A DNA stretch of 64,000 nucleotides from contig NZ_JAGINO010000006.1 in the NCBI RefSeq assembly GCF_017876115.1, forward strand, positions 62,001-126,000, in the 5' to 3' direction. Positions 8,083 to 18,195 of this stretch are shown in pieces. How positions within the stretch are numbered: position 1 is the stretch's first letter; each line of letters opens with the position of its first letter. The position numbers and the translations under genes were made by a program. The stretch comes from Azospirillum picis. Its GTDB lineage: Bacteria; Pseudomonadota; Alphaproteobacteria; Azospirillales; Azospirillaceae. Below the pieces are notes generated by a model. That model was not told the DNA's origin, did not search any database, and saw nothing but the letters and a program-made list of their open reading frames with translations.

Positions 8083-8123
8083 CCCGGTGGGATGGCGGGA
8101 CACGTTCCCGCCATCCCACCGGG
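8083..8123. terminator. 18-bp-stem hairpin after the lipoprotein gene
   Basis: A perfect 18-bp inverted repeat (CCCGGTGGGATGGCGGGA and its complement) with a 5-nt loop lies 83 bp after the lipoprotein stop. There is no T tract, so it may act as a processing or stability element rather than a classical terminator. Confidence 0.5.
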
Positions 8124-8198
8124 CGCCGTCCGCAATTACGCAAGCGATCCGACGTGACGAAGTCCCCGCTCTCTTCCCGGCCGCTCTCTTCCCGGCCG

Positions 8199-8597
8199 AT
8201 GTCTTTCCGTCTGAAGCGCGCGGCGCTCGCGGCTGCGCTGGCCGGCAGCACGTTCCTTCCCCTCGCCGCCCAGGCCGCGCCGGTGCCGGAGCAGATGATC
8301 GAGCGCCCCGGCGCCAAGCTGCAATGGCTGGACAAGGTGACCGCCCGGACCTCCACCTTCACCATCAAGGTGGGAGAGACCAAGACGATGGGCAGCCTGC
8401 GCATCACCTTGCGCGCCTGCCGGGAGAATCCGCCGATCGAGACCCCGGAATCCGCCGCCTTCCTGGAGGTGACCGAGGTCAAGCCGGGCGAACAGGCCGA
8501 GGCGGTGTTCAGCGGCTGGATGTTCGCGTCCAGCCCCGCTTTGTCGGCGATGGAAAACGCGATCTACGATGTGTGGGTGCTCGACTGCGAGGAGTGA
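8199..8597 (+). CDS. DUF2155 domain-containing exported protein
   Basis: The 132-aa protein has a signal peptide (MSFRLKRAALAAALAG to about AQA) and then the DUF2155 core: LQWLDKVTARTSTF, MGSLRITLRACRENPP, GWMFASSPALSAMENAIYDVW and a C-terminal cysteine-containing LDCEE. DUF2155 proteins are small periplasmic proteins, mostly alphaproteobacterial, of unknown function, often near mlaD. An upstream in-frame GTG at 8154 would add 15 residues that are an in-frame duplication (PLSSR PLSSR) ahead of the signal peptide; I prefer the ATG at 8199, although neither start has a clear ribosome-binding site. Confidence 0.85.
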   Translation: MSFRLKRAALAAALAGSTFLPLAAQAAPVPEQMIERPGAKLQWLDKVTARTSTFTIKVGETKTMGSLRITLRACRENPPIETPESAAFLEVTEVKPGEQAEAVFSGWMFASSPALSAMENAIYDVWVLDCEE

Positions 8598-8616
8598 GGC
8601 CGGTGCCGCCGACGCT

Positions 8617-8654
8617 CTCCGGCCCGTCCCGCCTGTGGCGGGAGAGGACCGGAG
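8617..8654. terminator. Bidirectional hairpin between convergent genes
   Basis: CTCCGG (8617-8622) pairs with CCGGAG (8649-8654) outside a perfect inner stem TCCCGCC / GGCGGGA (8627-8643). It lies between the DUF2155 stop and the end of the convergent hydrolase gene, so it could end both transcripts. Confidence 0.45.
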
Positions 8655-8667
8655 GAGCGGCCGCGGC

Positions 8668-9330
8668 CTACTCCGCCACGGCGGCGATCGGGTTGCCGAG
8701 CGCCTTGTCCAGGTAATCGTCCACCTGCAGCGCCAGCTCGTCGGTGCGGTTGACGAAGAAATGGCTGGCGCCCGGGACGACGCGATGGTCGATGCGGATG
8801 TCCTTCTGGTGCGACAGCTTGGTGACCAGCTTGGTTACCGCGGCCTGGGGCACCACCTCGTCCCGGTCGCCATGGATGATCAGGCCGGACGACGGACAGG
8901 GCGCCAGGAACGAGAAGTCGAAGAGGTTGGCCGGCGGCGAGACCGAGACGAAGCCGTCGATCTCCGGCCGGCGCATCAGCAGTTGCATGCCGATCCAGGC
9001 GCCGAACGACACGCCGCCGATCCAGCAGAGCGGCGCGTTGGGGTTGTAGGTCTGCAGCCAGTCCAGCGCGGCGGCGGCGTCGGCCAGCTCCCCCTCGCCC
9101 TTGTCGTAGGTGCCCTGGCTGCGCCCGACGCCCCGGAAATTGAAGCGCAGGGCCGAATAGCCGCGCTTGGTGAAGGACTGGAATAGGGCGAAGACCACCT
9201 TGTTGTTCATCGTCCCATTGTGCTGCGGGTGCGGATGCAGCAGCAGCGCGACCGGGGCGTTCGGCTGCTTCCCGTGGGTGTAACGGCCTTCCAGGCGACC
9301 GGCGGGACCGTTGAAGAGCACTTCAGGCAT
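8668..9330 (-). CDS. Alpha/beta hydrolase (COG2945-like)
   Basis: The 220-aa protein has the fold markers of a small alpha/beta hydrolase: HPHPQHNGTMNN with the oxyanion region, GYSALRFNFRGVGRSQG, the nucleophile elbow GGVSFGAW (Ser in GxSxG near residue 107), the acid in HGDRDEVVP and the catalytic histidine in VPGASHFF. This matches the short hydrolase family annotated as COG2945, often called an alpha/beta superfamily hydrolase with no known substrate. It is transcribed away from cysE, with 326 bp between the two starts. Confidence 0.85.
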   Translation of the reverse strand: MPEVLFNGPAGRLEGRYTHGKQPNAPVALLLHPHPQHNGTMNNKVVFALFQSFTKRGYSALRFNFRGVGRSQGTYDKGEGELADAAAALDWLQTYNPNAPLCWIGGVSFGAWIGMQLLMRRPEIDGFVSVSPPANLFDFSFLAPCPSSGLIIHGDRDEVVPQAAVTKLVTKLSHQKDIRIDHRVVPGASHFFVNRTDELALQVDDYLDKALGNPIAAVAE

Positions 9331-9477
9331 GGGAACGATGTTCCTGACGCGGACAAAGGGTTATTGAGACCGCCGCAGCGCCGGGCCGGACGAGCCGGCC
9401 CTTCCGCCCCGACGTCCGGGCCGACCGGCCCGTCACGGGTTTCCCGCTTTTCCAGTGGGGTCTTCGACACACAATTC

Positions 9478-9506
9478 TTGACCGTTTTGCTTGGTCATCA
9501 TATATG
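9478..9506 (+). promoter_or_regulatory. Sigma-70-type promoter upstream of cysE
   Basis: TTGACC (9478-9483) is followed after 17 nt by TATATG (9501-9506). It lies in the 326-bp gap between the divergent hydrolase and cysE genes and would give a leader of about 145 nt before the cysE GTG. I see no other clear structure in that gap. Confidence 0.55.
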
Positions 9507-9656
9507 CGTCCTGACGTCCTCCGGGGCAACCCGCCTGACCCGCGCCCCCGATCCGGCCGTGCGCGACCAGGTCCGCCGCGGCGGACGAAGCCGCCGGCCG
9601 AAGCCGGACGCGGGCGGCCGACGAGAGCGGCGGACTATACCACGGCGGGTGATGGC

Positions 9657-10430
9657 GTGTTCAAGCATCTTCGCGAAGAGATCGACGGGATCATGGCGCG
9701 CGACCCCGCCGCGCGGTCCCGGCTGGAGGTCGCGCTGTGCTACCCCGGCCTGCACGCGATCGTGCTGCACCGCGTCGCCCGGCGGGCACGCGACGCCGGC
9801 TGGCACCTGGCCGCCCGTCTCGTCTCGCAGGTCGCCCGCTCGCTGACCGGCATCGAGATCCATCCCGGCGCCACCATCGGCAGGCGCTTCTTCATCGATC
9901 ACGGTATGGGCGTCGTCATCGGCGAGACGGCGGAAATCGGCGACGACGTCATGCTCTATCACGGGGTGACGCTGGGCGGCACCTCGCTCAATCCCGGCAA
10001 GCGCCATCCGACGTTGGGTGACGGCGTCATCGTCGGGGCCGGCGCCAAGATCCTGGGCGCCATCACCATCGGACGCGGGGCGCGCATCGGCGCCAACGCG
10101 GTGGTGGTGGCCGACGTGGCGGCCGACACCGCGGTCGTCGGCATTCCCGCCAAGCCGGTGGTGCCGCGCGACCGCGCGGAGACGCGGAAGTTCCTCCCCT
10201 ACGGCACACCCTGCGGCGACATTCCCGACCCGGTGGCCCGCGCGCTGTCCGGCCTGCTCGACCAGGTGACGGCCCTGCAGGCCCGCGTCGGCGAGCTGGA
10301 GGGCGAACCGTCCGGCCGCCGGGGCGCCGCCCCGACGCCGGACCGCCCGCCCCACCTTCCCCATATCGAGACCGAGACGATGCCGGCCCGCAACGGCGGG
10401 TTGCACGAAGCGCAAGGAGAAACGCGATGA
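9657..10430 (+). CDS. cysE: Serine O-acetyltransferase
   Basis: The 257-aa protein acetylates L-serine with acetyl-CoA, the committed step of cysteine synthesis. It shows the SATase helical N-terminus ([37 protein letters not shown]) and the left-handed beta-helix hexapeptide repeats ([61 protein letters not shown]). The GTG at 9657 is chosen because the family starts here; the frame is open further upstream, but that region carries the promoter. The last 75 residues are an additional polar tail. It overlaps iscR by 4 nt, placing cysteine supply in the same operon as sulfur mobilisation. Confidence 0.92.
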   Translation: MFKHLREEIDGIMARDPAARSRLEVALCYPGLHAIVLHRVARRARDAGWHLAARLVSQVARSLTGIEIHPGATIGRRFFIDHGMGVVIGETAEIGDDVMLYHGVTLGGTSLNPGKRHPTLGDGVIVGAGAKILGAITIGRGARIGANAVVVADVAADTAVVGIPAKPVVPRDRAETRKFLPYGTPCGDIPDPVARALSGLLDQVTALQARVGELEGEPSGRRGAAPTPDRPPHLPHIETETMPARNGGLHEAQGETR

Positions 10431-10912
10431 GACTCAGCACCAAGGGACGCTATGCCGTGATGGCGATGGTCGATCTGGCCGCCACCAGCAAGGGCAGCCC
10501 GGTGGCTCTGGCCGACATCGCGGAGCGGCAGGAGATCTCGCTCTCCTACCTGGAGCAGCTCTTTGCCAAGCTGCGCAAGGGCGGTCTCGTCAAGAGCGTG
10601 CGCGGCCCCGGCGGCGGCTACCTGCTGGCTCACCCGGCCGACGCGACCCGGGTTTCCGACATCATCCTCGCGGTGGACGAGCCGATCCGCACCACCCGCT
10701 GCGCCAACGGCACGCCGCAGGGCTGCCGCACCAACCGCTCGCGCTGCCTGACCCACGACCTGTGGGAGGAATTGGGCAACCAGATCCATATGTATCTGAG
10801 CTCCGTGACCGTCGCCGACGTGGTGGATCGCCGGATCATCGGCACCAGCGGCCTGAACCTGCTGCGCCCGGCGCCGGCCGACGGCGAGGAGGCGGCGGTC
10901 GCCGCTGAATGA
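10427..10912 (+). CDS. iscR: Rrf2-family regulator, IscR type
   Basis: The 161-aa protein opens [18 protein letters not shown], the standard Rrf2/IscR winged helix, with the wing [15 protein letters not shown]. Cys92, Cys100 and Cys107, followed by His110, match the cysteine-rich cluster-binding loop of IscR (three Cys and one His binding a 2Fe-2S cluster). IscR senses iron-sulfur status and represses isc operons when loaded. Its position directly before a cysteine desulfurase and downstream of cysE supports the IscR assignment over other Rrf2 members such as CymR or NsrR. The ATG overlaps the cysE stop. Confidence 0.88.
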   Translation: MRLSTKGRYAVMAMVDLAATSKGSPVALADIAERQEISLSYLEQLFAKLRKGGLVKSVRGPGGGYLLAHPADATRVSDIILAVDEPIRTTRCANGTPQGCRTNRSRCLTHDLWEELGNQIHMYLSSVTVADVVDRRIIGTSGLNLLRPAPADGEEAAVAAE

Positions 10913-10937
10913 CCAGCCCAGCCGACGGCATCGAACC

Positions 10938-12074
10938 GTGACCTCCCTTCCCGGCGCCCCGCCCCGGCGGACCGGCGCCTATCTCGACCACAACGCCACC
11001 ACGCCGCTGAAGCCGGAGGTGAAGGCGGCGATGACCCAGGCCATGGATCTGGTCGGCAACCCGTCGTCCGTGCACGCCTTCGGCCGCAGCGCCCGCCGCG
11101 CGGTCGAGGAGGCGCGCGCCGCCGTGGCGGCGCTTGCCGGGGTGAGGCCGGGGCAGGTCCTGTTCACCGGCAGCGGGACGGAGGCGAACAACTTCGCGCT
11201 GCGCGGATTCGCCGGCCGCCGCGTCCTCACCTCGGCCATCGAGCACGAGTCCGTGCTGGCGGCCCGCCCGGACGCCGGCCGCTTCGGCGTGACCGGCGAC
11301 GGCCGCGCCGACCTCGGCCAACTCGACCGCGGCCTGGCCGACGGCGACGCGGCCCTGGTCTCGCTGATGCTGGTGAACAACGAGACCGGGGTGGTCCAGC
11401 CGGTCCCGGAGGCGGCGCGCCTCGCGCATGCCCGCGGCGCCCTTCTCCATTGCGACGCGGTCCAGGCGGCCGGGCGCCTGCCCCTGTCCATGCCGGATCT
11501 CGGCGCCGACCTGATGACGCTGTCGGCGCACAAGCTGGGCGGCCCGGCCGGTGTCGGCGCGCTGGTGCTGGGCGAGGGCCTGGAGCCGGAGGCGCTGATC
11601 CGCGGCGGCGGGCAGGAGCGGCGTAAGCGGGCCGGCACCGAGAATCTCCTGGGCATCGTCGGCTTCGGCGCCGCGGCGCGCCTGGCGCTGGAGGGGCTGC
11701 CGGCGGTGGCCGACCTTGCCGCCCTGCGCGACCGGATGGAGGCGGAGGCGCTGGCCGCCTTTCCGCAGGCGCGGGTGATGGGCGCCGGCGCGGCGCGGGT
11801 GGCGAACACGAGCTGCCTGCTGCTGCCGGGCCTGCCGGGCGAGACGCAGGTGATGACGCTCGACCTTTCCGGGGTGGCGGTCAGCGCCGGATCGGCCTGC
11901 TCCAGCGGCAAGGTGAAGCCGTCGCATGTGCTGGCGGCGATGGGCGAGAACGACCGGTCCGCCGCCTGCGCGATCCGCGTAAGCCTGGGCTGGACCAGCG
12001 ACGACGAGACCGTCGACCGTTTCCTGACCGCATGGGCGACCATGGCTCGGCGCGCCCTGCGCATGGGCGGTTGA
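10938..12074 (+). CDS. Cysteine desulfurase (class V aminotransferase, NifS/IscS family)
   Basis: The 378-aa PLP enzyme removes sulfur from cysteine to supply Fe-S cluster and thio-modification pathways. Visible residues: YLDHNATTPLKPEV at the start, cofactor-contacting His103 (IEHES), Asp173 and Gln176 (HCDAVQAAG), the PLP lysine Lys199 in SAHKLGG, and the active-site Cys321 in SAGSACSSGKVKPSH. The start is a GTG at 10938, 25 bp after iscR. It is the only desulfurase in the cluster; I leave the symbol open because alphaproteobacterial isc loci commonly carry an additional desulfurase of this kind beside IscS. Confidence 0.9.
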   Translation: MTSLPGAPPRRTGAYLDHNATTPLKPEVKAAMTQAMDLVGNPSSVHAFGRSARRAVEEARAAVAALAGVRPGQVLFTGSGTEANNFALRGFAGRRVLTSAIEHESVLAARPDAGRFGVTGDGRADLGQLDRGLADGDAALVSLMLVNNETGVVQPVPEAARLAHARGALLHCDAVQAAGRLPLSMPDLGADLMTLSAHKLGGPAGVGALVLGEGLEPEALIRGGGQERRKRAGTENLLGIVGFGAAARLALEGLPAVADLAALRDRMEAEALAAFPQARVMGAGAARVANTSCLLLPGLPGETQVMTLDLSGVAVSAGSACSSGKVKPSHVLAAMGENDRSAACAIRVSLGWTSDDETVDRFLTAWATMARRALRMGG

Positions 12075-12372
12075 CGGCCATGGGTGCTCCCGGCGGCATC
12101 CCCATCGACGGCGATGGCGGCGGCAATGGCCGTGGCGACGGCCGTGGCGACGGCCGCATCGAGGCCCATGGCGCCGCCCGGCCGCGCCGGCCGTCCACGC
12201 GACCTTCTGTCCCCCGCATGGCCCGACCGCATTCGCGCATTGCGCCCGCTGCGGCTTCTGGGTATGACCCCGCGGATGGAGCGCCCGCCGCGATGGCGGC
12301 GCCCCGCCGGGATGCCGATCCCGGCGGCCGGCCCCTGCAACCGACCCTTCTGGCGTCTGACGGACTGCGCGC
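12075..12372 (+). other. Intergenic gap where iscS/iscU/iscA would be expected
   Basis: These 298 bp separate the desulfurase from the HscB-like gene. A weak 98-residue Gly/Arg-rich open frame (12080-12376) and another Pro/Arg-rich frame span it, but neither resembles a known family. A 12-bp unit (GGCCGTGGCGAC) is repeated in tandem at 12128-12151. A short frame ending at about 12260 contains an HCARCGFWV-like zinc-ribbon-looking end without a credible start. I see no supported gene here. Confidence 0.4.
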
Positions 12373-13065
12373 ATGACCCGTTCCAAATCCGGTCCGCCCA
12401 AATCCGGCCCACCCAAAGCCGGTTCCTCCGGCTCCGGCGGGATTTCCGGCACCATCCCCGGCGACCTGGAGGGTTGCGGCACCTGTGGCCGTCCGGTGGC
12501 GCCGCGCGCCCTGTTCTGCCATGCCTGCGGCGCCGCCCAGCCGCCGCGCCCGCTCGATCCCTTCACCCGCCTGGGAATGGAGCGCCGGTTCGACATCGAC
12601 CCGGAGCAGCTCGCCCGCCAGCATGCCGGCTTCACCCGCGCCATGGATCCGCAGCGCTTCACCGCCCGCGGCCCGCGCCAGCAGGCCAACGCGAAGGCAC
12701 AGGCCGAGGCGCTGAACGAAGCCTACGAGGTCCTGCGCGACCCGATCCGCCGCGCGCATGCCCTGCTCTCGCTGCTCGGCGGCGTGCCGGCCGGCAACGA
12801 GGAGGACGAGGAGATCGCCGACCTCCAGGCGCGCCTGGAGCGCGCACAGGACGCCGGCGAACTCGACCGCATCGGGCTGGACCTCGGCCAGCGGGTCGAG
12901 GCCTGCATCAAGTATCTGGCACCGGCCTTCCGCAAGGCGCAGAGCGACGGCGGACCCGACGGCCACGGCACCGATGGCGCCGCCCGCATCCTGGCCCGGC
13001 TGGAACGGCTGGAGGCGATGGCCGCCGAGGCCCGCACCCGCCGCACCGGCCTGGCGCCGCGCTGA
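12373..13065 (+). CDS. hscB: HscB-like co-chaperone with degenerate HPD motif
   Basis: The 230-aa protein has an N-terminal metal-binding-like CxxC pair (C35/C38 in CGTCG and C49/C52 in CHACG) as in eukaryotic and alphaproteobacterial HscB/HSC20, then a J-domain-like region (FDIDPEQLARQHAGF, ALNEAYEVLRDPIRRA) and a C-terminal three-helix domain (AGNEEDEEIADLQARLE onward) that in the family binds IscU. The HPDRF signature expected after helix II reads MDPQRF at residues 91-96, so the His and Asp needed to stimulate Hsp70 ATPase are missing. No hscA or iscU is adjacent. Family membership rests on order, the cysteine motif and the context before ferredoxin. Confidence 0.75.
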   Translation: MTRSKSGPPKSGPPKAGSSGSGGISGTIPGDLEGCGTCGRPVAPRALFCHACGAAQPPRPLDPFTRLGMERRFDIDPEQLARQHAGFTRAMDPQRFTARGPRQQANAKAQAEALNEAYEVLRDPIRRAHALLSLLGGVPAGNEEDEEIADLQARLERAQDAGELDRIGLDLGQRVEACIKYLAPAFRKAQSDGGPDGHGTDGAARILARLERLEAMAAEARTRRTGLAPR

Positions 13066-13125
13066 ACCACCCCCCCACCCAAGATCATTGTCCGCTAGGC
13101 AAACCCAAGGAAAGACGAGGTTCCC

Positions 13126-13458
13126 ATGCCCAAGATGACCTTCATCGAGCCCGACGGCACCCGCCGCGAGGTCGATGCCCCGCTCGGCCTGTCCGTGCTG
13201 GAGATCGCCCACAAGAACAGCCTGGACCTGGAAGGCGCCTGCGAAGGGTCGCTCGCCTGCTCCACCTGCCATGTCGTGATCGAGCCGGAATGGTACGACG
13301 TGCTGCCCGAGGCCCAGGAGGACGAGGAGGACATGCTGGACCTCGCCTTCGGCCTGACCAAGACCTCGCGTCTCGGCTGCCAGATCATCATGACCGAAGA
13401 GCTGGACGGCCTGGTCGTCCGCCTGCCCGGCGGCAGCAACAACGCGATGAGGGGCTGA
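13126..13458 (+). CDS. fdx: ISC-type 2Fe-2S ferredoxin
   Basis: The 110-aa protein is an adrenodoxin-like ferredoxin of the ISC type: cluster ligands Cys39, Cys45 and Cys48 ([13 protein letters not shown]) and Cys85 (SRLGCQIIM), plus the acidic helix [13 protein letters not shown] that contacts redox partners. It donates electrons during Fe-S cluster assembly. It follows the hscB-like gene by 60 bp in the same orientation, with AAAGACGAGG upstream of the ATG. This Adx-type protein is typical of isc operons, confirming the nature of the locus. Confidence 0.93.
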   Translation: MPKMTFIEPDGTRREVDAPLGLSVLEIAHKNSLDLEGACEGSLACSTCHVVIEPEWYDVLPEAQEDEEDMLDLAFGLTKTSRLGCQIIMTEELDGLVVRLPGGSNNAMRG

Positions 13459-13583
13459 CGCCCGGGACGAGGGGAACCCTGTCTCCGCCACCGGGGTCCG
13501 TGCATGGCGCCATCGCGCGCCGGGCCGGGTCCCGGCGGCCCTTTCCCCTTCCCCGCCAGCCCGTCAGCCCCATATAGGGCGCC

Positions 13584-14714
13584 ATGAACTCCCTCGGCCT
13601 CCCCAAGCGCCCCCAGGACACCCGCGTCGTCGTGGCGATGTCCGGCGGGGTGGATTCCTCCGTCACCGCCGCCATGCTGCGGGAGGAGGGCTATGACGTG
13701 GTCGGCATCACGCTGCAGCTCTACGACCATGGACTGGCGCTGCAGAAGCCGGGCGCCTGCTGCGCCGGGCAGGACATCTACGATGCCCGCCAGGTGTCCG
13801 ACCGCATCGGCATTCCGCATTATGTCCTGGATTACGAGGGTCGCTTCAGCCAGGACGTGATGGACGATTTCGCCGACAGCTACCTGCGCGGCGAGACGCC
13901 GATCCCCTGCGTGCGCTGCAACCAGCGGGTCAAGTTCCGCGACCTGCTGAACACCGCCCGCGACCTCGGCGCCGAGGCGCTGGCCACCGGCCACTACGTG
14001 CGCCGCGTCACCGGCCGGCAGGGCGCGGAACTCCACCGCGCCATCGATCCGGCCAAGGACCAGAGCTACTTCCTGTTCGCCACCACGCGCGAGCAGCTCG
14101 ACTTCCTCCGCTTCCCGCTGGGCGGCCTGACCAAGCCCGAGACGCGGGCGCTGGCCGAGCGCTACGAGCTGGAGGTGGCGGCAAAGCCCGACAGCCAGGA
14201 CATCTGCTTCGTCCCCAACGGCAACTATGCCGAGGTGGTGGCGAAGCTGCGCCCCGGCTCGGTCGAGCCGGGCGACATCGTCCATGTCGACGGCCGCGTG
14301 CTGGGCCGCCACAAGGGCGTGGTCCACTACACGGTCGGCCAGCGCAAGGGCCTGGGCATCGGCGGCATCCGCGGCCAGGAGGAGGAGGCGCTCTACGTCG
14401 TCCGCCTGGAGCCGGCGCGCCGGCGCGTCGTCGTCGGCCCGCGCCGCGACCTCGCCCGCGCACTGGTGACGGTGCGCGACGTCAACTGGCTGGCCGCCGA
14501 CATGGCGGAGGGCCAGTCCGTCGAGGTCTCGGTGAAGCTGCGTTCCGCCCAGCCGGCGGCGCCGGCGACCTGGCGGGCCGGCCCCGACGGGACCGCGCGC
14601 GTCGAGCTGCACGAGCCCCAGCACGGCATCGCGCCCGGCCAAGCCTGCGTCGTCTACCAGGAGGATCGCGTGCTGGGCGGCGGCTGGATTTCGGGCACCG
14701 CGGCAGCCGCCTGA
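13584..14714 (+). CDS. mnmA: tRNA-specific 2-thiouridylase
   Basis: The 376-aa enzyme makes 2-thiouridine at position 34 of Lys, Glu and Gln tRNAs, using sulfur relayed from a cysteine desulfurase. It has the PP-loop SGGVDSS at residues 20-26, the catalytic cysteines in IPCVRCN (near 110) and DICFVP (near 212), the tRNA-binding ATGHYVR segment and a C-terminal barrel ([11 protein letters not shown]). Its place after the isc-like genes is functionally sensible since it consumes their sulfur. It lies 125 bp after fdx. Confidence 0.95.
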   Translation: MNSLGLPKRPQDTRVVVAMSGGVDSSVTAAMLREEGYDVVGITLQLYDHGLALQKPGACCAGQDIYDARQVSDRIGIPHYVLDYEGRFSQDVMDDFADSYLRGETPIPCVRCNQRVKFRDLLNTARDLGAEALATGHYVRRVTGRQGAELHRAIDPAKDQSYFLFATTREQLDFLRFPLGGLTKPETRALAERYELEVAAKPDSQDICFVPNGNYAEVVAKLRPGSVEPGDIVHVDGRVLGRHKGVVHYTVGQRKGLGIGGIRGQEEEALYVVRLEPARRRVVVGPRRDLARALVTVRDVNWLAADMAEGQSVEVSVKLRSAQPAAPATWRAGPDGTARVELHEPQHGIAPGQACVVYQEDRVLGGGWISGTAAAA

Positions 14715-14776
14715 GGCGGTTTTCGCGGGGGTCGGCGGGGGCTGCGCAAAAAATGCGATGCCCCGAAAAATCCGCG

Positions 14777-14806
14777 TTGACAGGGTAAGCCGCCCTATCC
14801 TATATA
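14777..14806 (+). promoter_or_regulatory. tRNA promoter
   Basis: A consensus -35 TTGACA (14777-14782) and a TATATA -10 (14801-14806) with 18-nt spacing sit about 43 bp before the tRNA-Met gene. Confidence 0.75.
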
Positions 14807-14848
14807 GCGGCTCCCGGCGGCAACGACGGGCCAGATGGTAGACACGAT

Positions 14849-14923
14849 GGCAGCGTAGCTCAGTGGTAGAGCAGGGGAATCATAATCCCTTGGTCGGGGG
14901 TTCAAATCCCTCCGCTGCTACCA
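14849..14923 (+). tRNA. tRNA-Met (CAT), elongator type
   Basis: A 75-nt cloverleaf can be drawn: acceptor GGCAGCG / CGCTGCT, D stem GCTC / GAGC with AGTGGTA loop, anticodon stem GGGGA / TCCCT with loop ATCATAA (anticodon CAT), T stem GGGGG / CCCTC with TTCAAAT, and an encoded CCA. It lacks the three consecutive G:C pairs and the unpaired first acceptor position of the initiator, and resembles alphaproteobacterial elongator tRNA-Met. A lysidine-modified tRNA-Ile2, which also has a CAT anticodon, is the alternative. Confidence 0.9.
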
Positions 14924-14928
14924 TCAAG

Positions 14929-14966
14929 AAAAGCCCACCAAGTTGATAACTTGGTGGGCTTTTCGC
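14929..14966 (+). terminator. Intrinsic terminator of the tRNA gene
   Basis: A perfect 16-bp stem (AAAAGCCCACCAAGTT and complement) with a 3-nt GAT loop ends in TTTTCGCTTTT, six bases after the tRNA. It is symmetrical enough to also work for transcripts arriving from the right. Confidence 0.85.
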
Positions 14967-15043
14967 TTTTGGGCTCCATTGGCTCCCGACTGTGGCACGG
15001 CCAATGGAACCCATGATCTTTCCTATCGGAGCGCTCCGGGTCC

Positions 15044-15964
15044 CTACCCGGCCAGCGAACGCGACAGCGTGACCTGCGGTTCGACCTCAACCCGGTTGCG
15101 GCCGGTGTTCTTGGCGCGGTAGAGCGCGGCGTCGGCGCGGGCCAGCAGTGGATCGAAGCTGCGGTCGGTGGCGTTCAGCCAACTCAGCCCCAGGCTGACG
15201 GTCACGCGAAGCTCGCCGCCCGCCTCCAGGCGGACCGCGGTGGCGGCGATCCGCTCGCGGACGCGCTGGGCGACGCCGTAGGCGTTGATCGGCGGGGTTT
15301 CCGGCATCACGATGGCGAACTCCTCGCCGCCCAGCCGGCCGATCAGGTCGCTGGAGCGCAGGCTCTCCCTGCAGGCGCGGACGGTGGCGCGGATGGCGTC
15401 GTCGCCGGCGGCATGGCCGTGGCTGTCGTTGACCCGCTTGAAATGGTCGATGTCCAGCATCACGACCGACAGCGGCCGGTCGTACCGCCGGGACCGCGTG
15501 TATTCCTCCGCCGCCCGCTCCAGGAAACGGCGCCGGTTCAGCGCCCCGGTCAGCGCATCGGTGGTCGCCAGCCGCTCCAGGTCGCGCTGCATCGCCACCA
15601 CGCGGGACGCCGCCAGCAGGCGCGCCGCCGTCCATTTCCAATCCAGCGGCTTGCGCAGGAATTCGTCCGCCCCGGCCTCCACAAGTTCGTGGAACTGCTC
15701 GGTCATGCTGCCGGGGATCATCAGGATCAGGTAGAGATGTCGCAGCCCCTGGGCGGTGCGCAGATGCCAGCACAGTTCCAGCCCGGACATGTCCGCCAGC
15801 CGGATGTCCGCCATCACCACGTCGAACCGCTCCTGGGCGACCGCCTCCATGGCGGCGGTGCCGGTTTCGGCGACGCTGGTGGCGTATCCGAGCTTGCCCA
15901 GCTCGTACATCATCATCGTTAGATGACGAGGAGAATCGTCGACGATCAGAATCCGCAAGACCAA
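15044..15964 (-). CDS. REC-GGDEF response regulator / diguanylate cyclase
   Basis: The 306-aa protein joins a receiver domain (residues 2-120: acidic Asp9/Asp10, phospho-acceptor Asp53 in MADIRLADM, Lys105 in LRKPLDW) to a GGDEF domain (TTDALTGALNRRRF, GGEEF at 212-216). The inhibitory I-site RxxD (RSSD, 203-206) is in the usual place. The enzyme should make c-di-GMP when the receiver is phosphorylated. At the conserved Thr/Ser switch position of the receiver the sequence reads LMIPG, with Ile83 instead of Thr. There is no partner kinase gene beside it. The organisation resembles PleD with one receiver. Confidence 0.9.
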   Translation of the reverse strand: MVLRILIVDDSPRHLTMMMYELGKLGYATSVAETGTAAMEAVAQERFDVVMADIRLADMSGLELCWHLRTAQGLRHLYLILMIPGSMTEQFHELVEAGADEFLRKPLDWKWTAARLLAASRVVAMQRDLERLATTDALTGALNRRRFLERAAEEYTRSRRYDRPLSVVMLDIDHFKRVNDSHGHAAGDDAIRATVRACRESLRSSDLIGRLGGEEFAIVMPETPPINAYGVAQRVRERIAATAVRLEAGGELRVTVSLGLSWLNATDRSFDPLLARADAALYRAKNTGRNRVEVEPQVTLSRSLAG

Positions 15965-16172
15965 TGCTCCCGCCGAACCTGCTCCGCTTTATGGAGCATG
16001 AGGCGGGATGCATGCAAATGTCCTTAACGCCGGAAGCCGGACCCCGACGGAAAGCGGCGCACGGACGGCAGGGTCACACAACCCGCCTGCGCGTCGGCAA
16101 GCGATTGTGCGCCTGATGCTTTAGCACACGTTGCCAGCAGGGGCGCGCGATTGCTAGTGTGCCTCGGTTTGA

Positions 16173-16189
16173 TTTGCTTGACAAGCAAA
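16173..16189. promoter_or_regulatory. Inverted repeat, possible operator
   Basis: TTTGCTT and AAGCAAA are separated by GAC, 41 bp before the activator gene start. The rest of the 265-bp gap between the two divergent genes shows no clear promoter. An autoregulatory site is a guess. Confidence 0.35.
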
Positions 16190-16229
16190 CAGCAGGATCG
16201 GGTGAGCAGCAAGACCGGGAGGCACGACC

Positions 16230-18170
<1,941 letters not shown>

Positions 18171-18195
18171 GGCGCCGATCTTCGCCCACCATATA

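Noticed and set aside
10836..13491. Long minus-strand frames over the desulfurase and hscB genes
   Set aside because: No motifs, Arg/Gly-rich, antisense to cysteine desulfurase, hscB and fdx.
14849..14983. tRNA-Met as an integration site with a nearby direct repeat
   Set aside because: No copy of the tRNA 3' end, integrase or island is seen in the window; the sequence after the tRNA is only its terminator and an imperfect inverted repeat (TCCATTGGC / GCCAATGGA).
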